Assembly: GCA_040878345.1 (NCBI GenBank)
Contig: JBBDML010000026.1
Location: forward strand, 1-64,000
Source of the DNA: ZC4RG35 sp040878345
GTDB lineage: Bacteria > Actinomycetota > Acidimicrobiia > Spongiisociales > ZC4RG35
Length of the DNA: 64,000 nucleotides
Reading direction: 5' to 3'
A program made the translations under genes and the position numbers. Below are positions 1 through 8,409 of this stretch, piece by piece. How positions within the stretch are numbered: position 1 is the first letter of the stretch; every line of letters starts with the position of its first letter. The notes under the pieces were generated by a model. It did not search any database and was not told where the DNA came from. It worked only from the letters and a program-made list of their open reading frames with translations.

Positions 1-48
1 GAGTCGTCATCAGGATTTCTTGTCACACCCGGGTCGTACGTTTCGGGT

Positions 49-1095
49 ATGGGGAAGGTGACACCAGACCAGGCCGAGCGGGTGTTGATCGAGGCCGAGG
101 CCGGGATCGCAAGGCTTCGGTCACTGCAAATGGAGGCCCTGATGGTCATCGATTTCATGCAGGTCCCCACGGCCGATGGCTCCCGCTCACTTCGTGAGTG
201 GACCGCCGCCCGCCTCGACGTCTCACCAGAGACCGCCTCGTCGCTGACCACAACCGCCCGCCGCCTCGCCGACTCCCCCAGCCTGGCATCACAGCTCGCC
301 TCCGGCGATATCAGCTTCGATCGAGCCGAGGCCACCTCCCGAATCCCTGACCGGCACCAGACCGAGTGGCTCCAGGGTCTCGACATCGTCGGGGTGAGGA
401 GGGCCGCTGCTCGACACCGGCGGCTCACCGCAGCGGACGACCATCACGCCCATCGCAGCCAACACCTCGTGGTCCAGCCCAACCTCGACGAGTCATCCTG
501 GAACATCTGGGGAGTCCTCGACGGCTACGGCGGTGCTGTCGTCGACAAGGTCCTGACCGAGGAGGCCGACCTTCTCGCCTCGTTGCCCGATGGCGAGGTG
601 CCCGGGATCGGCTACCGAAGGGCGGTCGCCTTGCTGAAGATCTGTGAGGAGCGTCGACCAGGCGAGAGCGGCACTCCGCTCATCACCCTGTTTGCGGACG
701 AGCTCTCCATCGAGACCGAGGCCGGGACGATGACCGGCGCCGGCATCCTCGACAAGATCGCCTGCACCGGAGCCCTCGAGATCATTCAGACCAAGGACGG
801 CCGGCCGCTGTCGGTCGGCCGGAGCAGCCGGGTGATCCCGCCCCGGCTCCGGAGGTTTGTCCTCCACCGTGATGGATCCTGCACCGCGGAGGGCTGCACC
901 AGCCGATATCGCCTCCAGCCGCATCACAAGATCCCGTGGTCCCAAGGTGGGGCCACCGACCCCGAGAACCTCACAACCCTCTGTTGGTTCCATCACCACA
1001 TCGTCATCCATGGCTGGGGGTTCCGAATCGACGATTCGAGGGGCCCGGGGCGAATCCGGTTCATCCGACCGACCGGTGGGCACGACCCACCCTGA
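49..1095 (+). CDS. DUF222 / HNH endonuclease domain protein (13E12-type)
   Basis: A 348-aa protein. Residues ~1-250 look like the helical DUF222 region of the actinobacterial 13E12 repeat family (SLREWTAARLDVSPETASSL, then a RAEATSRI segment). The C-terminal ~65 residues form an HNH nuclease module: FVLHRDGSCTAEGC supplies a zinc-knuckle-like part, LQPHHKIPWSQGGATDPENL carries the His pair and Asn, and LCWFHHHIVIHGWGF ends the motif. The ATG at 49 leaves only 48 bp of window upstream. The family is usually present in many copies per actinobacterial genome and its role is not established; DNA nicking or mobility has been suggested. It is followed by a 227-bp gap in which I see no gene. Family assignment is secure; biological role is unknown. 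Confidence 0.85.
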   Translation: MGKVTPDQAERVLIEAEAGIARLRSLQMEALMVIDFMQVPTADGSRSLREWTAARLDVSPETASSLTTTARRLADSPSLASQLASGDISFDRAEATSRIPDRHQTEWLQGLDIVGVRRAAARHRRLTAADDHHAHRSQHLVVQPNLDESSWNIWGVLDGYGGAVVDKVLTEEADLLASLPDGEVPGIGYRRAVALLKICEERRPGESGTPLITLFADELSIETEAGTMTGAGILDKIACTGALEIIQTKDGRPLSVGRSSRVIPPRLRRFVLHRDGSCTAEGCTSRYRLQPHHKIPWSQGGATDPENLTTLCWFHHHIVIHGWGFRIDDSRGPGRIRFIRPTGGHDPP

Positions 1096-1322
1096 GTGGC
1101 GCCCAGTTCTTTACCCTGACAAACCCTTGACCAGCGGGCCAACCATCCACCCCGAGCGCTTGATCCCCCCCGATAGCGGGAATTGGTCTGGCTTTCCTGC
1201 CACGCTTCGAGGCCTACTTCACTCCCGGCGTCGAGGTCGACCCGCTCACAGCAAGGCTCAATTCGAGGGATGACCCTTCCCAGGATCTACTCTCTCGCCG
1301 GCGGTCCTGACCAAGGAGCCCG

Positions 1323-1574
1323 GTGACATACCAAGGTGATCCAACCCGAAGCGGGAGCAGCGTCCTCAAGGCGCTGGTGGTGATCACCATCGTCCTCGTC
1401 GCCTACTGGGCATCGACCGGGGGGTTCGACAGCATCGATGTCCCGGGGATCAATCCGGTCGTGACCAGCACCGTGGCCGAGTCGAGCACCACCGCCAGCC
1501 TCGAGACCACCTCCACCACTCTCGGGCAGACGACCACCAGCCCCGCCTCCGGCACCACCACCGTCTCCGGTTAA
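1323..1574 (+). CDS. Small single-pass membrane protein with Ser/Thr-rich tail
   Basis: An 83-aa hypothetical protein with a GTG start. Residues ~13-30 (VLKALVVITIVLVAYWA) form one hydrophobic segment. The remainder is a low-complexity Thr/Ser/Ala tail, especially residues 50-83, which would be extracellular if the N-terminus is inside. There are no cysteines and no recognisable domain. It ends about 40 bp before the GNAT gene and could be co-transcribed with it. Such membrane-anchored Thr-rich proteins are common in actinobacteria and are often cell-wall associated, but I cannot assign a function. Coding status is likely but not certain, because the gene is short. Confidence 0.5.
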   Translation: MTYQGDPTRSGSSVLKALVVITIVLVAYWASTGGFDSIDVPGINPVVTSTVAESSTTASLETTSTTLGQTTTSPASGTTTVSG

Positions 1575-1617
1575 TTCGGCGATCTGAGGATCGGCCTACC
1601 CGTACGCTCGACGGCTC

Positions 1618-2646
1618 ATGGCCATCGAGATCAAGGAGCTCCAACGGCAGTCGGCCTCCGAGGAGACTCTTCGGGCGGTCTACGAGGTGATGGTGGCCGT
1701 GGAGGCCGAAGACCTGCCTGGCGACCCCCCGACCCCGTTCGAGCAGCAGGTGCTCCGGCTCCGGGCAACACCCCCCTCAGACGTCGAAGTCACGCGATGG
1801 CTGGCCCTCGACGACGCTTCGATAGTGGGTCACGTCTTCTGTCAGGTCTGGCCCAAAGAGGACCCTGACAACGCCTTCGTCAACGTCCAGATCCTCCCCG
1901 AGCACCGGAGACGGGGGATTGGCCGGGCCGGTCTTGCCGAAGCGATCGACATGATCCACGCCGACGGACGGGGCAAGGTCATCGTCGACTGTGTCGACGG
2001 GAGGCCGTGGGAGCCGTCTCTAGAGAGGCTGGGCTTCAAGAAGTCCCTCGGTGAGAAGAGGAGTCGTCTACTGATGGCCGACCTCGACCTCGCCCTGATG
2101 GACACCTGGATCGAAAGGGCCGGAGCGAGGGCCTTCGACTACGACCTCCTCCACCTCGAGACGCCGATCCCCGACCAGCACTTGGAGAACTGGGCGAGGG
2201 TCAAGGACGCCATCAACGACGAGCCCACAGAGGATCTCGAGTTCGAGAAGGGGACCATGACGCCGGAGCTATGGCGGAGCAAGGAGCAGAACATGGCAGA
2301 GCGCGGTGAGAGGTCGCTTGCGGCGGTGGCGGTCCATCGTCCCAGCGGTGCCTTCTCCGGCTTCACCATGGTCCATCTCCTGGAGCACCAAAAGGAGTTC
2401 GCCTATCAGGGGGACACCGCGGTCGAAGCGGCTCATCGAGATCGGGGACTGGGCCGTCTGATCAAGGCCGCCATGGTCAAGAAGCTGGTGGCGGAGCACC
2501 CCGAGGTGACCCGCATCGACACCCACAACGCCGGGTCCAACGCCGCCATGCTCGGGATCAACATCGAGATGGGGTTCAAGCCGATCCAGTTCATCAACGC
2601 CTGGCAGGGGAGCACCGACACGGTTCGATCGAACCTCGTCCGGTAA
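1618..2646 (+). CDS. Tandem GNAT-family N-acetyltransferase
   Basis: A 342-aa cytoplasmic protein with two GNAT (acetyl-CoA-dependent N-acyltransferase) folds. The first acetyl-CoA loop is at residues ~95-110 (ILPEHRRRGIGRAGL, the R/QxxGxG/A motif). The second is at ~265-285 (VEAAHRDRGLGRLIKAAMVK), followed by the typical RIDTHNAGSNAAMLGINIEMGF. Double GNAT proteins of this length in actinobacteria include the MshD-like group, but nothing here shows the mycothiol substrate, so the acceptor is unknown. It lies 9 bp upstream of the RibD-like gene and is probably in the same transcript. Confidence 0.85.
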   Translation: MAIEIKELQRQSASEETLRAVYEVMVAVEAEDLPGDPPTPFEQQVLRLRATPPSDVEVTRWLALDDASIVGHVFCQVWPKEDPDNAFVNVQILPEHRRRGIGRAGLAEAIDMIHADGRGKVIVDCVDGRPWEPSLERLGFKKSLGEKRSRLLMADLDLALMDTWIERAGARAFDYDLLHLETPIPDQHLENWARVKDAINDEPTEDLEFEKGTMTPELWRSKEQNMAERGERSLAAVAVHRPSGAFSGFTMVHLLEHQKEFAYQGDTAVEAAHRDRGLGRLIKAAMVKKLVAEHPEVTRIDTHNAGSNAAMLGINIEMGFKPIQFINAWQGSTDTVRSNLVR

Positions 2647-2655
2647 CTTCACCGG

Positions 2656-3384
2656 ATGCTCACCAACATCCAGACCGGGTCAGCCGTCGACGACCTTCTC
2701 GGCCTGATGTTCTCCGAACAGAGGTCCACTGGGATGGGCCGGCCCTGGGTGCTGCTCAACATGGTCTCTTCGATCGACGGGGCCACCGCTATCGACCAGG
2801 GCGCCACCGCTCTGAGCGACGACGACGACCGAGCGCTGTTTCACGCCATGCGCGCCATCTCAGACGTGATCCTGGTGGGGGCGGGGACGGTAAGGGCCGA
2901 GGACTACGGGCCGGTCAGGTCGACGAGGGCGAGCCGGGAAGCCCGCCAGGAGAGGGGTATGACTCCAAAGGCACGTCTTGCCATAGTCAGCGGCCGTCTC
3001 AACCTGGACCCTGGCGCCCGAGTCTTCTCCGATCCCGACAACCGGCCGCTGGTGTTGACCGGCAGCACGGCCCCACCTGACCGGGTCGAGGCGCTGTCTG
3101 AAGTCGCCGATGTGTTGACCCTCGAGACCATCGACGGTGCCGGCATCGTGGGGGCGCTGTCGGCGAAGGTGGTCCTCTGTGAGGGCGGGCCCACGCTCAA
3201 CGGCCAACTGGCGCTGACGGGGATGGTCGACGAGGTCAACTGGACCGTGTCCCCGGTCCTGGTGTCAGGCGACGCGAAGCGGATGACGACCGGCGAGGAG
3301 CTGCGGCCCCCGACGGCGATGCGTCTCGAGAGGGCGCTGAAAGGCGATCGGTCGCTCTTCCTCCGGTACGTGAGAGACGTCTAG
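2656..3384 (+). CDS. RibD C-terminal-domain (dihydrofolate-reductase-fold) reductase
   Basis: A 242-aa protein covering only the reductase half of bifunctional RibD: no deaminase domain is present. The N-terminal strand WVLLNMVSSIDGAT, the nucleotide-contacting DVILVGAGTVRAEDYGP, and the late VVLCEGGPTLNGQL followed by DEVNWTVSPVLVSG are the hallmarks of the family, which reduces pyrimidine or pteridine-like substrates with NADPH. Actinobacteria carry several such stand-alone proteins, and some relatives use F420, so the true substrate cannot be read from sequence. Its last 4 bases overlap the convergent sigma-factor gene. Confidence 0.85.
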   Translation: MLTNIQTGSAVDDLLGLMFSEQRSTGMGRPWVLLNMVSSIDGATAIDQGATALSDDDDRALFHAMRAISDVILVGAGTVRAEDYGPVRSTRASREARQERGMTPKARLAIVSGRLNLDPGARVFSDPDNRPLVLTGSTAPPDRVEALSEVADVLTLETIDGAGIVGALSAKVVLCEGGPTLNGQLALTGMVDEVNWTVSPVLVSGDAKRMTTGEELRPPTAMRLERALKGDRSLFLRYVRDV

Positions 3385-4331
3385 AGCAGACCCTGGAGGT
3401 CGAAGTCACACGAGGGGTGGCGCAGCTTGGCCAGACCTCGTGCCTCGATCTGCCGGACACGCTCCCGGGTGGAGTTGATCACCTTCCCCACGTCGGAGAG
3501 GGTCCACGGCTCGTCACCGTCGAGGCCGAACCGGAGCCACAGCACCTGCTGCTCCTCGGAGTCGAGATGCCGAAGCGCCAGGATCAGCCGCTCCCGGCGC
3601 CATGCCGAGGCCGCCCGCATCTCAGGGTCGACAGCCGACTGGTCCTCGACGAAGTCCTGCAGCGAGGCGTCACCGTCGTCACCAACCGGGCGATCGAGTG
3701 AAACCGTCTCGGCCGGAGCCTCGAGAGCAGCGAGCACCCGTTCGGTGTCCAGACCCGAAGCCTCCGAGATCTCCTCCAGAGTGGGGATGCGATGGAACTG
3801 GTCGTGAAGGCTCTGGCGGGTGTCCTGGACCGTCCTGACCACGTCGACCATGTGGACCGGGAGGCGGATGGTGCGCCCGTTGTTCCCAAGGCCCCTGGTG
3901 ATGGCCTGACGGATCCACCAGGTGGCATAGGTGGAGAACTTGAACCCTTTGCGCCAATCGAATTTCTCCACAGCCCGGATCAGGCCCAGGTTGCCTTCCT
4001 GGATCAAGTCGAGGAGGTCGAGGCCGCGCCCCGTGTACCGCTTGGCGATGGATATCACCAGACGCAGGTTGGAGCGGATGAACGTCATCTTGGCCTCGTC
4101 GCCCTCGACCACCGCCCGGTGCAGCTTCACCCGGTCGATGGGGTCGTAAGTGCCGGTATCGAGGACGGATTTCGCCTTCTTACCACGCTCCATGGCACGG
4201 GCGAGATGGACCTCGTCTTCGGCCGTCAGCAACTCGTGGCTCGACACCTCGTCGAGATAGAGGCCGACGGTGTCGGCCGGGCTGGCGCCCCGCTCGGGTT
4301 TTGCTTCTCGGGCCCTGATGGCCTTGCCCAA
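3381..4331 (-). CDS. Sigma-70 family RNA polymerase sigma factor (group 1/2, RpoD-like)
   Basis: This sigma factor has regions 1.2, 2, 3 and 4. Region 1.2 is DTVGLYLDEVSSHELLT; region 2 includes LRLVISIAKRYTGRGLDLLD, IQEGNLGLIRAVEKFDW and FSTYATWWIRQAITR; region 4.2 is TLSDVGKVINSTRERVRQIE. Region 1.1 is lacking, so it may be an alternative primary-like factor rather than the housekeeping one. I chose the TTG at 4331 (316 aa) because AAGGAG sits 6 bases upstream of it. An ATG at 4394 would add 21 residues without such a site, and the frame stays open to 4523, where it would run into the divergent gene. The product directs core RNA polymerase to promoters; its regulon is unknown. Confidence 0.9.
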   Translation of the reverse strand: MGKAIRAREAKPERGASPADTVGLYLDEVSSHELLTAEDEVHLARAMERGKKAKSVLDTGTYDPIDRVKLHRAVVEGDEAKMTFIRSNLRLVISIAKRYTGRGLDLLDLIQEGNLGLIRAVEKFDWRKGFKFSTYATWWIRQAITRGLGNNGRTIRLPVHMVDVVRTVQDTRQSLHDQFHRIPTLEEISEASGLDTERVLAALEAPAETVSLDRPVGDDGDASLQDFVEDQSAVDPEMRAASAWRRERLILALRHLDSEEQQVLWLRFGLDGDEPWTLSDVGKVINSTRERVRQIEARGLAKLRHPSCDFDLQGLL

Positions 4332-4429
4332 ACCGGTCTCCTTGCCCCCCTGTGGAAAACTAATTGCGCAGGCCGGTCCTGGCAACTGGAACATCGCTAG
4401 GAGGGCCGTCTCGGTATCCTCAGTCTCTC

Positions 4430-5890
4430 GTGTCGCGCCGATCCCAGTTTCGATTGCTGGTGGCGTTCTCCATCGTCTGGGCCGTCTGGGCCGGCTGGTC
4501 TCTGCTCGGGAGGGCAACCCCATACGAGCTCCGAATCCTCGACGACCTCGGCCAACCGATCGCCGGCGCCTATGTCGACCGTGATGGGGCTCAGTTGGGG
4601 ACTTCGGGGGCCGACGGGCTCATCGGTCTGGAGTGGAGGAACGCAGACGTCCTCGGGGTGAGCGCACCGGGTCATGTCACCAAGGTGGTGACCCTGGCCG
4701 ACCGCCCCGAGAGCATGGTCGATCTGGTGCTCACTGCCCGTGTGCTCCGAGGCCGGGTGCTCGACCCTTCCGGTCAGCCGGTGGCCGCCGCCCGGGTGAC
4801 GACCTCCTCCGGGGAAGGGGTCACCGATGCCGAAGGCAGGTTCAACATCCGGGGGGCCGAGCCAGGGGAGGTCATCGTGGAACGGCCGGCCTGGCTGGGC
4901 CAGACCTTCGACTGGGATGGGGGCCCAGGTGACACCTCGGTGACAATCCAACAGTTCGTGGCACGGGCGGTCCACATCTCGGGCGAGGCGGCAAGGGACC
5001 GGATGGGGGAGTTCCTCCAGATGGCCACCGATACCGAGCTCAACGCGCTCATGATCGACCTCAAAGACGAGACGGGGCTGGTCTGGTACATGACACAGGA
5101 CCCCACCGCCATCCAAATGGGTGCCAACTTCGAGGCCTACGACCTGGCCGATGTCGTCAACCGGGCCCATGCCCAGGACCTGTACGTCATCGGTCGGCTG
5201 GTGGTGTTCAACGACCCGGTGGCAGCGATCCGCCAACCGGAGATGGCGGTCTGGGACTCAGAGTTGAACACCCCCTACAGCGCCAACGGCCAGTACTTCC
5301 TCGACCCCACCGACCCGGCGGCCCGCGCCTACGGGCTCGACCTGGCGGCCGAGGCCTGCGCCCTGGGTGTCGATGAGATCCAGTTCGACTACGTCAGGTT
5401 CCCGGACCAGCGCCGGGAGTCCGCCACCTTCGACGAAGGGGTGAGCTCCGAGGTCCGGGTGGCGACCATCAATGGCTTCCTGCTCGACGCGGTCAACCTG
5501 CTCCATCCCTTGGGGTGTGCGGTTGGCACCGACATCTTCGGGTTCATCACCAAGGCCATCGACGATGGCCGGATCGGCCAGTATTGGGAGGATATGGCTT
5601 CGATAGTCGACGTGGTCTCGCCGATGGTCTACCCGAGCCACTACAGCACTGGGTGGTACGGGTTCGAGGTGCCCAACGATCATCCTGCGGAGATGGTCTC
5701 CAACGCCCTCACCGACGGGATGGCCCGCCTCCCACGCAACGTGGTGGTGAGACCGTGGTTGCAGGACTTCGGGTACAACGCCGAGCAGGTCAGGGCGCAG
5801 ATCACGTCGACCGAGGCGTTCGGTCTGGGCTGGATGCTGTGGAACGCCAAGTCGACGGTGACCGTGGAGGCTCTGGGCGCGCCGGAATAG
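4430..5890 (+). CDS. Secreted/anchored putative glycoside hydrolase (DUF4015-like) with carboxypeptidase-regulatory-like domain
   Basis: A 487-aa protein starting at GTG 4430; longer in-frame starts reach 4364. An N-terminal hydrophobic segment (residues ~8-24, LLVAFSIVWAVWAGWSLL) is a signal anchor. Residues ~28-160 contain two beta-sandwich carboxypeptidase-regulatory-like stretches (ILDDLGQPIAGAYV and VLDPSGQPVAAARV). Residues ~175-480 match the putative glycosidase family PF13200/DUF4015: NALMIDLKDETGLVWY, the DEIQFDYVRFPD core and DVVSPMVYPSHYS. Conserved acidic residues in the FDYVRFPD motif are probable catalytic or binding residues. It is divergent from the sigma-factor gene, and a palindromic element begins directly after its stop codon. 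Substrate unknown; an extracellular polysaccharide is likely. Confidence 0.75.
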   Translation: MSRRSQFRLLVAFSIVWAVWAGWSLLGRATPYELRILDDLGQPIAGAYVDRDGAQLGTSGADGLIGLEWRNADVLGVSAPGHVTKVVTLADRPESMVDLVLTARVLRGRVLDPSGQPVAAARVTTSSGEGVTDAEGRFNIRGAEPGEVIVERPAWLGQTFDWDGGPGDTSVTIQQFVARAVHISGEAARDRMGEFLQMATDTELNALMIDLKDETGLVWYMTQDPTAIQMGANFEAYDLADVVNRAHAQDLYVIGRLVVFNDPVAAIRQPEMAVWDSELNTPYSANGQYFLDPTDPAARAYGLDLAAEACALGVDEIQFDYVRFPDQRRESATFDEGVSSEVRVATINGFLLDAVNLLHPLGCAVGTDIFGFITKAIDDGRIGQYWEDMASIVDVVSPMVYPSHYSTGWYGFEVPNDHPAEMVSNALTDGMARLPRNVVVRPWLQDFGYNAEQVRAQITSTEAFGLGWMLWNAKSTVTVEALGAPE

Positions 5891-5943
5891 TCATTCTGTG
5901 CGGATCTGTGACGGAGGGGTTCGCGCGAATCCGCACAGAATGA
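5891..5943 (+). repeat. Dispersed palindromic element A, copy 1
   Basis: A 53-bp element with perfect 15-bp arms (TCATTCTGTGCGGAT and its complement) around a GC-rich loop. It begins immediately after the stop codon of the glycosidase gene. The 47-bp core, loop included, is the exact reverse complement of copy 2 at 19028-19082, so it is a true repeat and not just a chance hairpin. There is no T-run, so a classical rho-independent terminator is not supported, although a 3'-end RNA structure role is plausible. Confidence 0.85.
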
Positions 5944-6013
5944 GGTTGGGACGAGAGATTCGCACTACGCCGGTAGGGCAAATACGATCGCGGGGTCCCA
6001 TTCGGAGTGTTGT

Positions 6014-7273
6014 TTGACCGCGTTTGACCCCGATTCTCTCGCCAGGCTCTCCGCCGGCGCCCCCTCGTGGCGTGGTGACGCCATGGAGGCGGCCTACCGG
6101 GTGTTCGAGAGCATGGAGGAGCCTTCTGGCGCCGAAGACGACTGGCGCTACGTCGACTACGACATGCCATTCTCAGGGTTGGAGCCCGTGGGCGAGCCTG
6201 GGCCGATGTTGCCCGCCGGGCCTTTCGTCTCAGCCCTCCCCGAGGTGTCGGGGCGGGTGGCGATCGTCGACGGCACCGTGGTGGCGGCCGCCTCGGAGGG
6301 CGCCGAGGTCCAAGCCCTCAGCGGGATCGAGGCTGAGCGCTACACCACCCGTGTCCCCACCGACCACAACAAGCTGGCTGCTGCCCACTCGGCGTTCGCC
6401 CATGACGGGGTCTTCGTCGACTTCGCCCCCGGATCGGTCACCGCGGCTCCGCTGCTGATCGAGGTGCAGGCGACCGCGGCCGGGACCGCATCCTTCCCGC
6501 ACGTCTCGGTGCATGTCGGTGAGAACGCCGAAGCCAGGGTGGTAGTGATCTACCGGAGTGCGGCAGGGGTCGAGCTCCTCATGGTCCCCGAGATCGATCT
6601 CGAGGTAGGGAACGGGGCGAATCTCAGGTTTCTGTCGGTCCAGAACCTCGATCACGCCGCCAGCTGCGTGGTCCACCAGCGGATGAGACTCGGACGTGAC
6701 GCCACCGGGAGACTCGGCGAGGTGGGGCTGGGCAGCAGTTTCGGGCGTCTCGATCTGGCCGTCGACCTGGAGGGGGACGGCTGTTCCGCCGAGACAGTCG
6801 GGCTGTACTTCGGGGAAGGCTCTCAGATCCTGGACTACCGAATGATGATCCGGCACAGTGGCAGGAACACCTCATCGGACGTGTTCCTCAAGGGGGCTGT
6901 GGAAGACGCCGCAGAGAGCGTGTTCACCGGCCTCCTCCGGATCGAGAAGGCGGCGGTGCGGACCTCTACCTTCGAGACCAACCGCAATCTGGTCCTCTCC
7001 GAGAACGCCAAGGCCAACTCGATCCCCAAACTGGAGATCCTCTGCGACGACGTCATCTGCGGCCACGCCTCGTCGGTGGGCCCGCTGGAGGAAGAGAACC
7101 TCTACTACCTGCAGAGCCGGGGGCTGACCCGGCCAAGGGCCGAGCGGCTCTTGATCAAAGGCTTCTTCCAGGAGGTTGTGGACCGTCTTCCCATCCAAGG
7201 CCTCGGCGAGCCGATATCTGACGAGGTCTTCCGGCGCTTCGTCACCGCCCAGATCGAGGGGAGGGTGGCATGA
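6014..7273 (+). CDS. sufD: Fe-S cluster assembly protein SufD
   Basis: A 419-aa SufB/SufD-family scaffold subunit. The C-terminal beta-helix region with IRHSGRNTSSDVFLKGAVED, TNRNLVLSENAKANSIPKLE and the ending DDVICGHASSVGPLEEENLYY then SRGLTRPRAERLLIKGFF is diagnostic. The short protein and N-terminal region fit SufD better than SufB. The conserved Cys-Gly-His (ICGHA) is present. The start is TTG 6014 with GGAG 6 bases upstream; no other in-frame start is well placed. It is the first gene of a coupled sufD-Rieske-sufC set, with 4-base ATGA overlaps at both junctions. It acts in the cytoplasmic SufBCD complex that builds clusters from SufS-derived sulfur. SufB is not in the window. Confidence 0.9.
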   Translation: MTAFDPDSLARLSAGAPSWRGDAMEAAYRVFESMEEPSGAEDDWRYVDYDMPFSGLEPVGEPGPMLPAGPFVSALPEVSGRVAIVDGTVVAAASEGAEVQALSGIEAERYTTRVPTDHNKLAAAHSAFAHDGVFVDFAPGSVTAAPLLIEVQATAAGTASFPHVSVHVGENAEARVVVIYRSAAGVELLMVPEIDLEVGNGANLRFLSVQNLDHAASCVVHQRMRLGRDATGRLGEVGLGSSFGRLDLAVDLEGDGCSAETVGLYFGEGSQILDYRMMIRHSGRNTSSDVFLKGAVEDAAESVFTGLLRIEKAAVRTSTFETNRNLVLSENAKANSIPKLEILCDDVICGHASSVGPLEEENLYYLQSRGLTRPRAERLLIKGFFQEVVDRLPIQGLGEPISDEVFRRFVTAQIEGRVA

Positions 7274-7587
7274 AGCTGGCGATCACCGACTTCGACAGCC
7301 TGCCCCGGGAGAGCGGGGTCAGGGTGGTGATTGGTGAGCACCGAATCGCCATGTTCCGGGTCGGGGACGAGGTGTTCGCCATCGGCGACACGTGCTCCCA
7401 CGCCGAGGCCTCGTTGTCAGAGGGGGAGGTCTTCGACGGGGCGGTGGAGTGCCCCCGTCATGGCTCTGAGTTCGACCTCCGCACCGGCAAGGCGATGACA
7501 TTGCCTGCCACCACGTCGGTGCCGACCTATGAAGTCTCGGTGGAGGATGGAACCGTCTACCTGACCCTCGACGAGGAAGCCGAATGA
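7270..7587 (+). CDS. Rieske-type [2Fe-2S] ferredoxin, non-haem oxygenase ferredoxin-like
   Basis: A 105-aa protein with a complete Rieske cluster motif: Cys42-x-His44 (TCSHAEASL) and Cys61-x-x-His64 (VECPRHGSEFDLRTG). It starts inside the sufD stop (ATGA) and itself overlaps the sufC start by 4 bases, so translation of the three is coupled. Small Rieske proteins are commonly inserted in actinobacterial suf operons; they may pass electrons or be a cluster acceptor, but a defined role is not established. Cytoplasmic, with no signal or membrane segment. Confidence 0.9.
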   Translation: MKLAITDFDSLPRESGVRVVIGEHRIAMFRVGDEVFAIGDTCSHAEASLSEGEVFDGAVECPRHGSEFDLRTGKAMTLPATTSVPTYEVSVEDGTVYLTLDEEAE

Positions 7588-8384
7588 CAACCGCCCTCGT
7601 CGTCTCGGACCTGAGCGCCGGTGTCGAAGGCAAGCAGATCCTCGACAGCCTCTCGCTGGAGGTCCCCTTCGGGGAGGTCCACGCCATCATGGGGCCCAAC
7701 GGGTCGGGCAAGTCGACCTTGTGTCATGTGCTCACCGGCAAGTCGGGCTACACCGTGGAGGGCTCGGCCACCCTCAACGGGGAGGACCTCCTCGAACTGG
7801 CGGTCGACGAGCGGGCTCGGAAGGGCCTCCTCCTCAGCTTCCAGTACCCCACCGAGATACCGGGTGTGGCCCTGAGGGAGTTCATGATGGAGGCGGCCGA
7901 AGAACGAGGCATCCCATCGGATGACGCGACGTCACGGATCGAGAGCGAGGCGAAGCGCTTCGGGATGGAGCGGTTCCTCGACCGGTCGCTCAACGACGAC
8001 CTCTCCGGCGGTGAGAAGAAGCGGTCCGAGATCTTCCAGATGGCGGTGCTCCGACCCAAGGTGGCGCTTCTGGACGAGATCGACTCGGGGCTCGACATCG
8101 ACGCCGTAAAACAGGTCTCCGAGGCCGTCGAGGAGATGCGCTCACCCGATCTGGCGGTGGTTCTGATCACCCACTACAGCCGGATCCTCCGTTATCTGAG
8201 CCCCGACCGGATCCATGTGATGATCGACGGCCGTATCGTCGACAGCGGCGCCCGTGAGCTGGCCGAGGAGCTGGACACCGGTGGGTACGACTCGGTTCGG
8301 GAGCGTCTCGGGATCAAGAAGGCCTCTGCGCCAGCGGCAAAACGCCCGGCAGACTTCTTCACCGAAACTCCCTTCGACGTCTGA
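7584..8384 (+). CDS. sufC: Fe-S cluster assembly ATPase SufC (copy 1, with SufD)
   Basis: A 266-aa ABC-type ATPase that drives the SufBCD scaffold. Walker A is MGPNGSGKSTLCHVL, the signature is LSGGEKKRSEIFQM, and Walker B with the SufC-specific DEIDSGLDID follows. VLITHYSRILRYLSPD is the H-loop region, typical of SufC. It overlaps the Rieske gene by 4 bases. A second sufC lies at 16821-17582 on the opposite strand, next to sufS and sufU. The C-terminal ~20 residues (KKASAPAAKRPADFFTETPF) are an extension not needed for the fold. Confidence 0.92.
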   Translation: MTTALVVSDLSAGVEGKQILDSLSLEVPFGEVHAIMGPNGSGKSTLCHVLTGKSGYTVEGSATLNGEDLLELAVDERARKGLLLSFQYPTEIPGVALREFMMEAAEERGIPSDDATSRIESEAKRFGMERFLDRSLNDDLSGGEKKRSEIFQMAVLRPKVALLDEIDSGLDIDAVKQVSEAVEEMRSPDLAVVLITHYSRILRYLSPDRIHVMIDGRIVDSGARELAEELDTGGYDSVRERLGIKKASAPAAKRPADFFTETPFDV

Positions 8385-8409
8385 TCAGCTCGGTCGGAAG
8401 GAGGCATCG

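Noticed and set aside
1096..1322. Gene or regulatory element in the 227-bp gap after the HNH gene
   Set aside because: No frame with a convincing start and no clear hairpin or repeat; I see nothing to annotate.
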